From positions 1-64,000 of the forward strand of contig CAVQOB010000014.1 of assembly GCA_963714325.1 (NCBI GenBank): a DNA stretch of 64,000 nt, read 5' to 3'. The DNA is from CAVQOB01 sp963714325 (GTDB lineage: Bacteria; Pseudomonadota; Alphaproteobacteria; Rhizobiales; Hyphomicrobiaceae). The notes under the pieces were generated by a model. That model was not told the origin of the DNA, ran no database searches, and worked only from the letters and a program-made list of their open reading frames with translations. Below are positions 34,853 through 43,930 of the stretch, piece after piece. Numbering within the stretch: position 1 is the first letter of the stretch; each line of letters starts with the position of its first letter. Position numbers and translations under genes: made by a program.

Positions 34853-36013
34853 ATGGCATCCCGAGTTTGGTCAATCGATGTCACCGGCGCGATCCGCAAC
34901 GTGCTGGCGTGGTGGATAGGGGAACTACAGGACCTGTGTCCGCCTCGGATCAGGCGCGCCCTGTCGGGGGAATTGATCACCATTGCCGTCTCAATGAGCC
35001 AAGAGGCCGTCCAAGTCACGACCGAGAACCGCCTCACCGGTCGCGTCACGGTTGCGCAGACCTCTGCGACCGATGCAACGCGAACGTGGGCGCACGTGCG
35101 CGCCAATGTCGTCAAACTCGCCAAACGCTTTGGTCCGTTCGGCGCCGTTCGCCTGCGTATTGCGCCCGATCAGTGTCACGAACGAGTCATTGAGACACCG
35201 ACTTCGGATCGCACACAGATCAACGCCATCGGCATGATTGATCTCGAACGCGGCACACCGTTCAACCTGCAGAGCATCTACGTCGGCCACGGACGAATCG
35301 AGGGTCGTGCCCAGCGTGCCGATTCCCCGCTGCGCGCCGTCCCGCAAATCATCGTCAAACGGGGACTGGTCGACGCCGTCCGAGACGACCTCTGGCGTGC
35401 TGGTGTAGCCGTGGCGGCCGTCGAGGCCGTCAACGACCAGAAAACATGGCGATCAATCGAAATCACCCAAGGGCTGGCGCCGCGACATCGGACATTGCTG
35501 AAGGCACTAACACCCGCCATTGTCATCCTAAGCCTTTGCGCCGGTGCGCTGGCAATCTATCGGACGGCCGCCGCGCTCGGCCAACAACAAGCCTCGTTGA
35601 CCGACATTGATGCAGCGCTTGGTCAGGCTCGCCTGCGCCTCAGCAAACTCCAGCAAGACGCAGCACAGCACTCGACACGATCGGCACTGCTGCGTGCTCC
35701 GGCCCTCGAAAAAATGACCACCCAGAGCGTGCTCGATGTCTGGCTCGATCTAACGAAGCGTCTGTCCGACGATACATGGCTTGAGAGCCTGGTGATTGGC
35801 CCAGACGGGATTGACATCACCGGAACTTCCCCGGCCGCCAGCGATCAAGTTCCGATCCTGTCGAAATCGCCGCATGTGCAGAGTGTCACCTTCGCCGCGC
35901 CCGTGTTCCGCGATGCCGCCGCCCGCGAGCGCTTCCAAATCACCATGAAGCGATCGGTCAGCGACGTGTCTATCCGTCCGCTCCCTGCCTTGGCCCCAGC
36001 GAGACAGCCATGA
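34853..36013 (+). CDS. gspL: T2SS inner-membrane protein GspL
   Basis: 386 residues from the ATG at 34853; the open frame extends upstream through the tandem repeat, but no better start is seen there. The N-terminal cytoplasmic part is ill conserved. A transmembrane segment follows near LLKALTPAIVILSLCAGALAIY, then a coiled coil and a PilN-like periplasmic domain (DVWLDLTKRLSDDTWLESL). This is the layout of GspL, which links GspE to the membrane platform and GspM. Next in the operon is gspM, overlapping by 4 bp. Confidence 0.85.
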   Translation: MASRVWSIDVTGAIRNVLAWWIGELQDLCPPRIRRALSGELITIAVSMSQEAVQVTTENRLTGRVTVAQTSATDATRTWAHVRANVVKLAKRFGPFGAVRLRIAPDQCHERVIETPTSDRTQINAIGMIDLERGTPFNLQSIYVGHGRIEGRAQRADSPLRAVPQIIVKRGLVDAVRDDLWRAGVAVAAVEAVNDQKTWRSIEITQGLAPRHRTLLKALTPAIVILSLCAGALAIYRTAAALGQQQASLTDIDAALGQARLRLSKLQQDAAQHSTRSALLRAPALEKMTTQSVLDVWLDLTKRLSDDTWLESLVIGPDGIDITGTSPAASDQVPILSKSPHVQSVTFAAPVFRDAAARERFQITMKRSVSDVSIRPLPALAPARQP

Positions 36014-36592
36014 ACGACGCTCACATCCGCCTGATATCGAAACTCGGCGCCGTTGCTTTGCTGCTGGCTGTCGCCGCCGGCATCAATTTTGGTCTGGTTC
36101 GTCCATTGCTGAACACATTCGATGATGGCGCCGTGGCGCTCGACCAAAAGCGCGAGCTGCTCGCGCGCTTGAACGCGCGCGCCCAGCTCGTCGCTGACAT
36201 GGCGGTGACACAAGAACTCTACGCAAGACGAGCGATTTGTCTCGCATTTCATGCAAGGCGTGACTGAATCGCTGGTGCTGGCGGAGCTGCAAACCCGGAT
36301 TCGCGCGCTCGCACAGCAAAGTGACGCCGTCATCGTCGGCGCGCAGGAGCTGCCGCGCCGGGATGTCAAGGGACAGATCAAGCTTGGCATGCGCCTGCAA
36401 ATCCAAACCTCGATCGAGGGCGCTGTTGCGCTTCTGCATGGCATTGAGGCTCAGACACCCATTCTGATGATCGAAAGGATCGCGGTTGCGGCCGCTCCCA
36501 GTGGCCTGCGCGCTCCCGATGGAGCCGAGCGCCTCTCGATGTTGACCATCGCGGTGGACGTTTTTGGTTCGCTTTTGCCGCGCGCATCATGA
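36010..36592 (+). pseudogene. gspM: T2SS GspM, frameshifted
   Basis: The ATG overlaps the gspL stop. The first frame (85 residues) has a membrane anchor (LGAVALLLAVAAGINFGLV) and the start of the periplasmic domain but ends early at 36267. The second half continues in another frame as DERFVSHFMQGVTESLVLAE and runs to 36592, with the conserved GspM core (GMRLQIQTSIEGAVALLHGIE). One indel near 36225-36230 restores a protein of about 193 residues. It may be a true mutation or a sequencing error. GspM is normally needed for secretion, so this matters for whether the system works. Confidence 0.8.
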
Positions 36593-36610
36593 TCCCGAGG
36601 TGTTCAGTCC

Positions 36611-37165
36611 ATGCGTATTTTCCTGCAGTTTCTGGCGATTGTTGCCCTCGTTGTGGTCATCGCCATCTTGGCGCTGGATCGAAGCACGCCGATGCCGCCA
36701 AATATCAACGCGCGTGCTGATGTCGGCGTAATACCGTCGCCAACAGGCGTGCCGGTCATCGCAGTGGCGCCACCGCGGCCGGTAGCCGAGTTTCAGGAAA
36801 TTTCGACCCGCCCACTGCTCTTTCCGAACCGACGACAGCCGGCGCCGATCTCCGTACAACCGCCACTACCAACTCCGCCGCCGCCAGCCGTCTTTGTGCC
36901 ACCAATGCCGCCACCGGCAACGGCCGACGCCGTTCCGTCACTGCGCGATGCGGCCAACCGCGACATTGTTCTGCACGGTGTTGTCGTTGGCGATCAGGAC
37001 CGCCGAGCCTTGCTCTCGATCCGAGGCGGAGCACTCCATTGGCTGGATCTTGGTGCGACACTCGACGGTTGGACGCTGGCCGAAGTCGAACCCAACTACG
37101 TTCGATTGCGTCGCGATGGCATCACTCTCTCGACGAAACTTTACAATCAGCAATCGGTGGATTGA
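36611..37165 (+). CDS. T2SS GspC/GspN-like linker protein
   Basis: 184 residues: a short N-terminal membrane anchor (FLQFLAIVALVVVIAIL), the segment FQEISTRPLLFPNRRQP, a proline-rich linker, and a small C-terminal domain (ALLSIRGGALHWLDLGATL, WTLAEVEPNYVRL). This resembles the homology region of GspC and short GspN proteins, which connect the inner-membrane platform to the secretin. It lies between gspM and gspD, and no other gspC candidate is present, so it probably fills that role. Naming it C or N is uncertain. Confidence 0.75.
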   Translation: MRIFLQFLAIVALVVVIAILALDRSTPMPPNINARADVGVIPSPTGVPVIAVAPPRPVAEFQEISTRPLLFPNRRQPAPISVQPPLPTPPPPAVFVPPMPPPATADAVPSLRDAANRDIVLHGVVVGDQDRRALLSIRGGALHWLDLGATLDGWTLAEVEPNYVRLRRDGITLSTKLYNQQSVD

Positions 37166-37255
37166 CTTCTGCTCAGAGCATACGTTAACGCTCCACTTAT
37201 CCACAGAATTTTTTGCCGGTCGGATCGGCCTTGGTTAAGTGGGAGTTGGCTCCAA

Positions 37256-39466
37256 GTGAGCGCGGCGTGGCGTATCGTGGGTGTTTTGGTGGGTGTGTTG
37301 GCGGCAGCAGGCTGCAGCTCGCAACATGCGCTGAACGATACGCTTGACCGGCTTGACAGCGAAAATATCGTCAGGCGCCGTAATAAATCGGCCGATGTGG
37401 CTGCCACCCCGGCAATCGACGCCGCAGCGCGATCTCTACCGCAAACCCAGCGAACGACACTCTTCGAAATGAAGGGCAACGGCGAGTTTGCCCGCGACAC
37501 CGAGCGCTCACGATCCGCCGCCGTCTGGTCGGACAATGAAGGCAGAGTGACCGTCAATCTAGTCGATGCGCCCATCCGACTGGCTGCAAAGGCCGTTTTG
37601 TCGGATCAGCTGCGCCTCAATTACGTGGTCAGTGAACGTACTGACGGCAAGATCACGCTGCAGACGTCATCGCCTGTCAACCGGACCGCGCTGTTTGATG
37701 CCTTTGAGGCGGCCCTGAAGCTGACCGGAGCAACCATTACGGAAAAAAATGGCACCTATTGGATCTCGGCGGCCAGCGACTCCATCCGTGCCGGGGACGT
37801 GACGGTCGGCTCGACACCATCCATGAGGCCTGGCGCGGGTGTTCAGGTAGTGCCTCTGCGCTATGTCAGCGCCCGAGCCCTGGCCAGCCTTATCGAACCA
37901 CTCCTTCCCAAAGGATCGCTGTTGCGGGCCGACGATACACGCAACATCCTGATCCTGAACGGCTCACGAACCGAAGTGTCCAGCGCTCTGGAAACCATCG
38001 CGGCATTCGACGTTGATTGGATGAAGGGCATGTCCTTCGCCATGATCGCGGTCGAGACCTCGGAACCTGACACGATTGTCGCCGAAGTTGAAAAAGCGCT
38101 TGGCTTCGATCGTGGCGGCCCCCTCCGCAATGTCCTACGTTTGATTCCTAATAAGCGGTTGCGATCCGTTCTCGTGGTGGCACCGCAGCGTGAGCATATC
38201 GAACGGGCCAGAAAACTGATCGAGCAGTACGATCGCATCGCGGAGCAACGCGACAAGCGTCTGTTCGTTTATAAGGTCCGCAATCGTTCCGCAGCAGAAC
38301 TGGCGGATGTTTTGCGCAAGGTTCTCGCGAACGCCAGCGCACCCAAAACGACTCGCGCCGACGATTCGTCGGCAAGCGCCGGCGGGCAGGTCGCGCCACG
38401 ATTTGCAGCAACTGAACTCGCCGGTTCGACGGATCGAGGTCAACGGGCCGCCGTCGATCCACGGGCCATCACGGCAGAAAACCAGAACCAATCCGAACCA
38501 ACGCCTGTTGCGGCACAAGCGCAGGATACGTCAGCGGCTTCGGATCGCGTGACAGTGGTCGCCGATGAATCAGCGAATGCCCTGCTCATTCAAACCTATC
38601 CGGCCGAATACCGCAAAGTGCTGCGCATGCTCGATGAGCTGGATGCCACACCGACCCAGGTTCTGATCGAAGCGGTCATCGCCGAAGTCACGTTAAATGA
38701 CGAGTTGAAATTTGGGGTGAAATGGCACCTTAAAAACAAGGCAAGCAGCGCCACGTTCACCGATGCAGCACAAGCTCTGATCGGCCCATCATTTCCTGGC
38801 TTTTCTTACTTCCTTAATATGAGTAACATTCAAGTCGCACTCGATGCGCTGTCGGGTGTTACAAAGATCAATGTTGTGTCAGCTCCATCGTTGATGGTGA
38901 TGGACGGGCGCAAAGCTAATCTGCAGGTGGGCGACCAAGTCCCCATCGTCACGCAAACAACCCAGGGCGTGTCGCAACCAGGCGCACCCGTCGTCAATTC
39001 GGTTACTATGAAGGACACCGGTGTGATCCTCAACGTCACCCCGCGCGTCAACACGGCTGGCCGCGTCGTGCTCGACATCGAACAGGAAGTGAGCAGCGTC
39101 GCACGAACGACCACCTCGGGGATCGATTCACCGACGATCCAGCAACGCAAGATCAAAACGACGCTGACGGTTTCCGATGGTGAAGTCGTTGCACTGGGTG
39201 GTCTCATTCAGCGCCGCGATTCGGTTGGTCAGACGCAGGTGCCAATTCTTGGCAATGTGCCGGTGCTTGGGACAATTTTTCGCCAACGGGAAGACTTCCG
39301 CGACCGCACCGAGTTGATCATATTCATCCGGCCACAGGTCATTCGCGACGTCCATGAAGGACGTCGGATTTCCCAGGAATACCAGGAGCGCCTCGAGCGC
39401 ATTCGCCCCGATCCGCTACCGCGCGGAAATCCTCCGCTTCGCGACCTCACGCGCATCATTCGCTAG
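37256..39466 (+). CDS. gspD: T2SS secretin GspD
   Basis: 736 residues starting at a GTG. A lipoprotein signal (VLVGVLAAAGC, Cys20) indicates lipid anchoring in the outer membrane, so it may not need a separate pilotin. Periplasmic N domains follow (about 90-460) with an inserted low-complexity stretch, then the secretin domain: VLIEAVIAEVTLNDELKFGV, VGDQVPIVTQTTQGV, VALGGLIQRRD, and NVPVLGTIFRQREDFRDRTE near the C-terminal gate. This forms the outer-membrane channel through which folded substrates leave. 90 bp separate it from the preceding gene, and a weak separate promoter is possible. Confidence 0.95.
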   Translation: MSAAWRIVGVLVGVLAAAGCSSQHALNDTLDRLDSENIVRRRNKSADVAATPAIDAAARSLPQTQRTTLFEMKGNGEFARDTERSRSAAVWSDNEGRVTVNLVDAPIRLAAKAVLSDQLRLNYVVSERTDGKITLQTSSPVNRTALFDAFEAALKLTGATITEKNGTYWISAASDSIRAGDVTVGSTPSMRPGAGVQVVPLRYVSARALASLIEPLLPKGSLLRADDTRNILILNGSRTEVSSALETIAAFDVDWMKGMSFAMIAVETSEPDTIVAEVEKALGFDRGGPLRNVLRLIPNKRLRSVLVVAPQREHIERARKLIEQYDRIAEQRDKRLFVYKVRNRSAAELADVLRKVLANASAPKTTRADDSSASAGGQVAPRFAATELAGSTDRGQRAAVDPRAITAENQNQSEPTPVAAQAQDTSAASDRVTVVADESANALLIQTYPAEYRKVLRMLDELDATPTQVLIEAVIAEVTLNDELKFGVKWHLKNKASSATFTDAAQALIGPSFPGFSYFLNMSNIQVALDALSGVTKINVVSAPSLMVMDGRKANLQVGDQVPIVTQTTQGVSQPGAPVVNSVTMKDTGVILNVTPRVNTAGRVVLDIEQEVSSVARTTTSGIDSPTIQQRKIKTTLTVSDGEVVALGGLIQRRDSVGQTQVPILGNVPVLGTIFRQREDFRDRTELIIFIRPQVIRDVHEGRRISQEYQERLERIRPDPLPRGNPPLRDLTRIIR

Positions 39467-39508
39467 CAAGCTCGACAAACCTGCGGCCTCGGGAACCCAG
39501 CAACGGTG

Positions 39509-40204
39509 TTATTTGCGCAGCTCCGGCCGCACCACCAGCCGTTGCAGGCTTCGATCCATCCGCGGGTGCTCGTATTCGAAGGCAATCAAGGCCGGCAATT
39601 GGTTGTTATTCTTCCATGTTGAATTCCAACGGAACGCCGTCCCATCCGATGCGCCCCAATAGCTGAAGCGCGCGACCCTTAGACCTTGCAGGAGAATGCG
39701 CTGGTCTGCCTGTGCTGATGCGTCAGTGTATTGGCCGTGAAATTGTCCAACCAACAGCAAACGCATTGTTCCGCTGGAGGGCTCATCCTGGACCACCAGT
39801 TCGATGGCGTGCGATCCGCCTAAGGCGCCCCGGCTTGCAAAATCGGCAATCAGTGCCAGACGATGTTCGCTACCATTGAACTGCAATTCGCCCGACCCAT
39901 CAGGTCGGCGCCTTACATCCGGCCGCGCACGACGCAGGACATCGTTCACGAATAGAATGGCACGATGATCCTCAAGGGCCTGCGTCATGGTGCCAGCGCG
40001 GCCAACCGCGCGCGCGGCAAGCGGATAGGTCCCCGACACCATTGTGACAATCATGGAACAGAGCGCGAGCGCAACCAGCGCATCAACCAGTCCATAGCCG
40101 TCAACCGCGCCTCGGCCGCCCTTGCTCTGCGCAACGCCAAACTCTTCGGCGAACGGCCACCAGGCTCGGCGCGCATGCCGTCTTTCTCCTCGTCGGCGGA
40201 TCAT
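39509..40204 (-). CDS. gspJ: T2SS minor pseudopilin GspJ
   Basis: 231 residues from the ATG at 40204, which overlaps the gspI stop (ATGA). The prepilin-like segment is DGYGLVDALVALALCSMIVT after a long basic leader. If cleavage is after that Gly, Asp stands at +5 where Glu is usual, a conservative but rare change. The body has LEDHRAILFVNDVLRRA and a C-terminal FSYWGASDG, as in GspJ. Last gene of the H-I-J operon, convergent with gspD. Confidence 0.85.
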   Translation of the reverse strand: MIRRRGERRHARRAWWPFAEEFGVAQSKGGRGAVDGYGLVDALVALALCSMIVTMVSGTYPLAARAVGRAGTMTQALEDHRAILFVNDVLRRARPDVRRRPDGSGELQFNGSEHRLALIADFASRGALGGSHAIELVVQDEPSSGTMRLLLVGQFHGQYTDASAQADQRILLQGLRVARFSYWGASDGTAFRWNSTWKNNNQLPALIAFEYEHPRMDRSLQRLVVRPELRK

Positions 40205-40566
40205 CGGGTCCCATCCATCCGAAACGTCGTGATGGAGACGCCACCATCTTTGCTGCGAACGGTGATCCATCGCGCACCCGCCAGCCGCTTATGCGGCGTG
40301 CTTTCGATGATGACGTCCGGACCATCGATGGCCAAGTGCTCGCGAGCGGTACTCGGGAGCGCTGCGGCGTCCCGCTGGTTGTCCTGCTGCGCCAGCGTCG
40401 ATAACAAGACGATGGCCGTGCGTGCCTGCGCATTGGCGCGATCCAGATGGCGTAACCCAAGTGTGATCCCCTCCAGGAAGGCAACGAAGGTCAACCCCGC
40501 AATCGCGAGGGCCACCACGGCTTCGATGGTGGTGAACCCGCTTTGTGCCGTTCCCTTGCTGCTCAC
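40201..40566 (-). CDS. gspI: T2SS minor pseudopilin GspI
   Basis: 121 residues starting at a GTG that overlaps the gspH stop codon; an ATG at 40605 lies inside gspH and is less likely. The leader ends SG-FTTIEAVVALAIAGLTFV, with Phe at +1 and Glu at +5. The small body (TLAQQDNQRDAAAL and a short beta-rich end) is of normal GspI size. GspI starts the pseudopilus tip complex with J and K. Confidence 0.88.
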   Translation of the reverse strand: MSSKGTAQSGFTTIEAVVALAIAGLTFVAFLEGITLGLRHLDRANAQARTAIVLLSTLAQQDNQRDAAALPSTAREHLAIDGPDVIIESTPHKRLAGARWITVRSKDGGVSITTFRMDGTR

Positions 40567-41033
40567 GACCGTTCGTCCGTCACCCGCACGTTCCCCGTCA
40601 ACCAATCGACCGTTAGGGATAGGTTCCGCCCTGTGGTCTCCAACGTGATTTTGCCACCAGTCGAGCTGCCATCAGGGAAAAATCGGATGCGGCCGATTGC
40701 GGCGGCGATTCGTTCTTCGGCGGCCGTAACGAACGTCGCACGCGTGCCAACCGGTAACCGAACATGGCGATCGTCGAGCTGCAGGTCTTGCCCCTCGATG
40801 CTCAGCGCGAGCGCCGTCGACGTGCGCTGAACTATGGCGCGGGTGCGCGCGCTCCTGAGATCCGTCGCGATCAAGAGCCCAATCTCGTGCAGACCAAGTG
40901 CCCGTCGCTCTCGACCGATGTAAGGCGCCACCAGCGTCCCGGCAGCCGCCATAATGACGAGCATCACCAGCACTTCGACCAAGGTGAAGCCGGACGTCCT
41001 GCCGCACAGGTGCTGTCTTGTGCCGTGTGACAT
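40563..41033 (-). CDS. gspH: T2SS minor pseudopilin GspH
   Basis: 156 residues from the ATG at 41033 (MSHGTRQHLCG); an upstream start at 41072 is possible but lengthens the leader. The signature SG-FTLVEVLVMLVIM is canonical. The body has RALGLHEIGLLIATDLRSAR and FFPDGSSTGGKI, the GspH hallmark before the C-terminal strand. First gene of the H-I-J operon, so the promoter should lie in 41034-41290. Confidence 0.9.
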   Translation of the reverse strand: MSHGTRQHLCGRTSGFTLVEVLVMLVIMAAAGTLVAPYIGRERRALGLHEIGLLIATDLRSARTRAIVQRTSTALALSIEGQDLQLDDRHVRLPVGTRATFVTAAEERIAAAIGRIRFFPDGSSTGGKITLETTGRNLSLTVDWLTGNVRVTDERS

Positions 41034-41293
41034 GCGATGTCCCGCAAACTCAACACCACCAGGGAAACACATCGGGCGACGAATGAGAAGGCTGATTTGC
41101 GACTTGCTAGAATTGATGATCGAATAGCAACCGTTGATTTGCGAGCACCGTTGGCGTCAACCGACGTCGACAAAGCGCGAGGGTTGCCATTTTTTACATA
41201 TTATTGAACTGCAGCGCACCCAAGGGCGCCGACCTGTAATCGCCAACGGAATGCTACGCGAACTGGAATGCAGCATTCCGCACAGGACGCGAC

Positions 41294-41530
41294 GTGATCG
41301 ACGGCCTCGAACTTGGCACACACAACATGATCGGCATCGCCATCGCGACGGCGCTTGGGATTGGCGCGCGCCATCTCCTCAGACTGTTTCGCCAGCATCT
41401 CGCCGCGACGCCGGTTCAGATCGCGATCTCGAGGCGTGTTCGGCGCGCGAAACAGCTTCTGAGCGACACACAATATTCGTTGACCGAGTTCGCGTTCGCG
41501 TCCGGCTTTGGTAGCGTCAGGCGGTTTTGG
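41294..41530 (+). pseudogene. Fragment of Ada/AlkA-type DNA repair regulator
   Basis: The plus strand encodes an AraC-type helix-turn-helix piece: GIGARHLLRLFRQHLAATPV, AKQLLSDTQYSLTEFAFASG, FGSVRRFW. This matches the HTH between the Ada-type zinc domain and the glycosylase domain of AlkA/AdaA proteins. Both flanking domains are absent, and the upstream sequence is out of frame, so this is a relic. It lies between the gspH promoter side and tRNA-Asn, at the edge of a decayed integration zone. Confidence 0.7.
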
Positions 41531-41706
41531 AGCTGCCTTCACCGAGTTGACGCGCAGCATAGATCGGCAGCATTGTTGCCGGGACAGCGAGCGAAAGACC
41601 GTGTCGGTGACGCGGTGTTCCGCAGCGGTCAGCGCGTTGGATAGGGCTTTCAAAGGGCTATTGAAGGGCTAAAACAGACATTAGCGAATGATTTCAAAAC
41701 GGGTTG

Positions 41707-41781
41707 TGGCTCCGTGGGTAAGATTCGAACCTACGACCAGCGGGTTAACAGCCGGCTGCTGTACCACTCAGCTACCACGGA
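41707..41781 (-). tRNA. tRNA-Asn (GTT)
   Basis: The minus strand folds as a tRNA: 5' TCCGTGG pairs with CCACGGA at the 3' end, the D-arm has GCTG/CAGC, the loop has anticodon GTT (CTGTTAA), the T-loop is TTCGAAT, and CCA is encoded. The anticodon stem (GCCGG/CCCGC) has a C-C mismatch, unusual for a working copy, so it may be a diverged or decaying duplicate. Confidence 0.85.
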
Positions 41782-42064
41782 CTACCTTTCCCCCACTTTT
41801 GGGGTTGCCGGTTCGACGCGCGCGCGGAGATCGTTCGTACGGCAACCTGGACTGCGCTGACTGGTTATTTCCGTTCTTAAGCGATCACAAACTGGGGCCT
41901 CGGCGGCAAGACCGCCGCCGGCTACGGCCACAGCACGCCGCAATTCTGGACTTGACTGGCGCACGACCTCAGCACACGCACCTCAACTGCCGTTCAAATT
42001 CAGCTGTCCCCAACCACCAATTTCAGGTCTTTACCCTGTGTTGGTCATGTCGACTCGGTGCTAT

Positions 42065-43843
42065 TCAATTGATATCAGTTGACCGGAACAAAGCAGGAAA
42101 AGTCGACTTGAGCGTTGGTGCGATTGGTGTTCGGGGCGGCTTTTCATTCTGAAAAGAGGGGTTCGACTCCCCTAGGGAGCGCCACTCCGGTACAAAAGTG
42201 CGAACTCTCGGAACGGCCGTCGAGGTCGCGGATGTTCCGGCCATAATGCACTGTTCCAGAACATCTTTCCGGCCAAACAGCCGAACCGTGCCGGCATCGA
42301 CCTCGATGCGGTCGATGATGGCTCTGAGCCACGCCTTGCGCGCGGGTGTATCGCCCTCCTGAATGCGTTGCCGCATGCGTTCGCCGAATTTGACGACGGC
42401 GTCCTCGGTCACTTCCGATTTGGCCTTCATATTTCCCTTGGCGCGGGCGAGGGCTTCGCGCGACCGGTCACGGTCGGTCTTCAAGGCCGTAATCCGCTCC
42501 TTGAGCAAGTCGTCAATTTCGGCAACACCGTCCTCGATCAGCTTGTAGAGGCGTTTGAGTTTGTCTTCGGCGTTCGTCGCTTCGCGCTCCAAGGCGGCGA
42601 GCCTTGCGTCAACAGCCGCTGCGCGTTCGGCACGACGGCCAGCCAAGGTCGACAACAGTTCCCAGATGCGATCGCCTGAGAGCAATTTATCCACCAGATG
42701 CTTGGTCACGAGATGGTCGAGCCGGTCCATCTGAACGGTGCGACCGGGACAGGCCTTCTTACCTTTCCGAGCGCAGGTCGAGCAGGCGTAGTAGCGATGC
42801 ACTTTCCCGGTCTTTGATGTCCCCGTGCGCAGCGACATTGCGCCTTGGCATAAGCTGCAAAAGGCCAGCCCCGTCAGCAGGATCGGTCCTGTGACCGAAC
42901 GCGGCGGCGCAATGCGCGGATTACGCCCCTTCAACAACGCCTGGACGTTGGCGAAATGCTCGGGCGGGATGATCGCCGGCGCATCCGAAAAGATCTGCTC
43001 GGCATCCGCCTTGCGTCGGCGTGTCCGGCTGTCGACATGGTTGAAGCGCAAGCGGCCGCCATAGACCGGATTGGTCAGCAGCTGATACAGCGTACCGATA
43101 CTCCACATGCCGCCCTGCCGCGTCCGGTAGCCATTGCCGTTGAGCCAGTTCGCGACGGCTTTCACGCCCTTGGGTGCCAAGCCTTCGTGCCCGCCGACGA
43201 CCAACTTAAAAATGAACACGACCTGCTCGGCTTCGACCGGATCAATTTCAAGCCGCTTCTTGATCTTTGTCCCGCGACGTTCGACCTCGACAGTGCGATA
43301 GCCGAACGGCGGCTTTGACCCGTTCCAGAACCCTTGCCGCGCGTTCTCCTTCATCGAGCGCAGAACGTGCTTGGCGTTCTCCTTCGACTGGTACTCATCG
43401 AACAGCGAGATCACCTGCCGCATCATCACCTGGGCCGGATCATCACCCAATTCCTGCGTCATCGAGACAAGCTTGACGCCGTGCTTGGCGAGCTTACGGA
43501 CATAGAACTCAAGCCCGAACGCATCACGGAAGAAGCGCGAGTAGGAATGCACGATGATGACGTCGAACACGCCCTCGCCGTCGCAGGCCCGCTCGATCAT
43601 GCGCTGGAATTCGGGGCGCTTATCATCGGTCGCTGACGCGCCGGGCTCGACGTACTCCGCCGCGAGCTTCCAACCGCGTGCTGCAATCCATCCTGATGTC
43701 TGTGCGCGTTGATCGGGAATCGACAGATCGTGTTCGGCCTGCCGCCCCGTTGACACGCGCAGATAGACCGCGGCGCGCTGTGCCGACGTTGTTGCGCCGA
43801 TATTGCTCTGGGTCAGTCCGCGCGGCGCCCCTGTGATCGTCAT
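42065..43843 (-). CDS. Large serine recombinase
   Basis: 592 residues with GGGAG before the ATG at 43843. N-terminal resolvase domain with catalytic Ser31 in YLRVSTGRQAEHD, then SRFFRD and MRQVISLFDEYQSKENA; a recombinase domain with KPPFGYRTVE; a zinc ribbon (CSLCQGAMS and CSTCARKGKKACPG); and a coiled coil (about 435-500). This is the architecture of integrases of large mobile elements. The last 50 or so residues after IDRIEVDAGTVRLFG read through a tRNA 3'-end-like sequence (42157-42184), so the gene end was probably altered by integration at that site. The enzyme domains are complete. Confidence 0.9.
   Translation of the reverse strand: MTITGAPRGLTQSNIGATTSAQRAAVYLRVSTGRQAEHDLSIPDQRAQTSGWIAARGWKLAAEYVEPGASATDDKRPEFQRMIERACDGEGVFDVIIVHSYSRFFRDAFGLEFYVRKLAKHGVKLVSMTQELGDDPAQVMMRQVISLFDEYQSKENAKHVLRSMKENARQGFWNGSKPPFGYRTVEVERRGTKIKKRLEIDPVEAEQVVFIFKLVVGGHEGLAPKGVKAVANWLNGNGYRTRQGGMWSIGTLYQLLTNPVYGGRLRFNHVDSRTRRRKADAEQIFSDAPAIIPPEHFANVQALLKGRNPRIAPPRSVTGPILLTGLAFCSLCQGAMSLRTGTSKTGKVHRYYACSTCARKGKKACPGRTVQMDRLDHLVTKHLVDKLLSGDRIWELLSTLAGRRAERAAAVDARLAALEREATNAEDKLKRLYKLIEDGVAEIDDLLKERITALKTDRDRSREALARAKGNMKAKSEVTEDAVVKFGERMRQRIQEGDTPARKAWLRAIIDRIEVDAGTVRLFGRKDVLEQCIMAGTSATSTAVPRVRTFVPEWRSLGESNPSFQNEKPPRTPIAPTLKSTFPALFRSTDIN
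42157..42184 (+). other. tRNA 3'-end-like sequence inside the recombinase gene (possible att site)
   Basis: It reads AGGGG, TTCGACT, CCCCT (a T arm), AGGGAGC (acceptor strand), G, CCA. No matching 5' half precedes it, so it is only the 3' end, the pattern left when an element integrates into a tRNA gene. Confidence 0.55.
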
Positions 43844-43930
43844 TCCCGTCGCTCCCGAACCCGGTTGTGATCTCTCGTCCCGAGCTTACTGACGAAAGCG
43901 GGCAACACAAGGGACGGCTGCACCAGCCGG

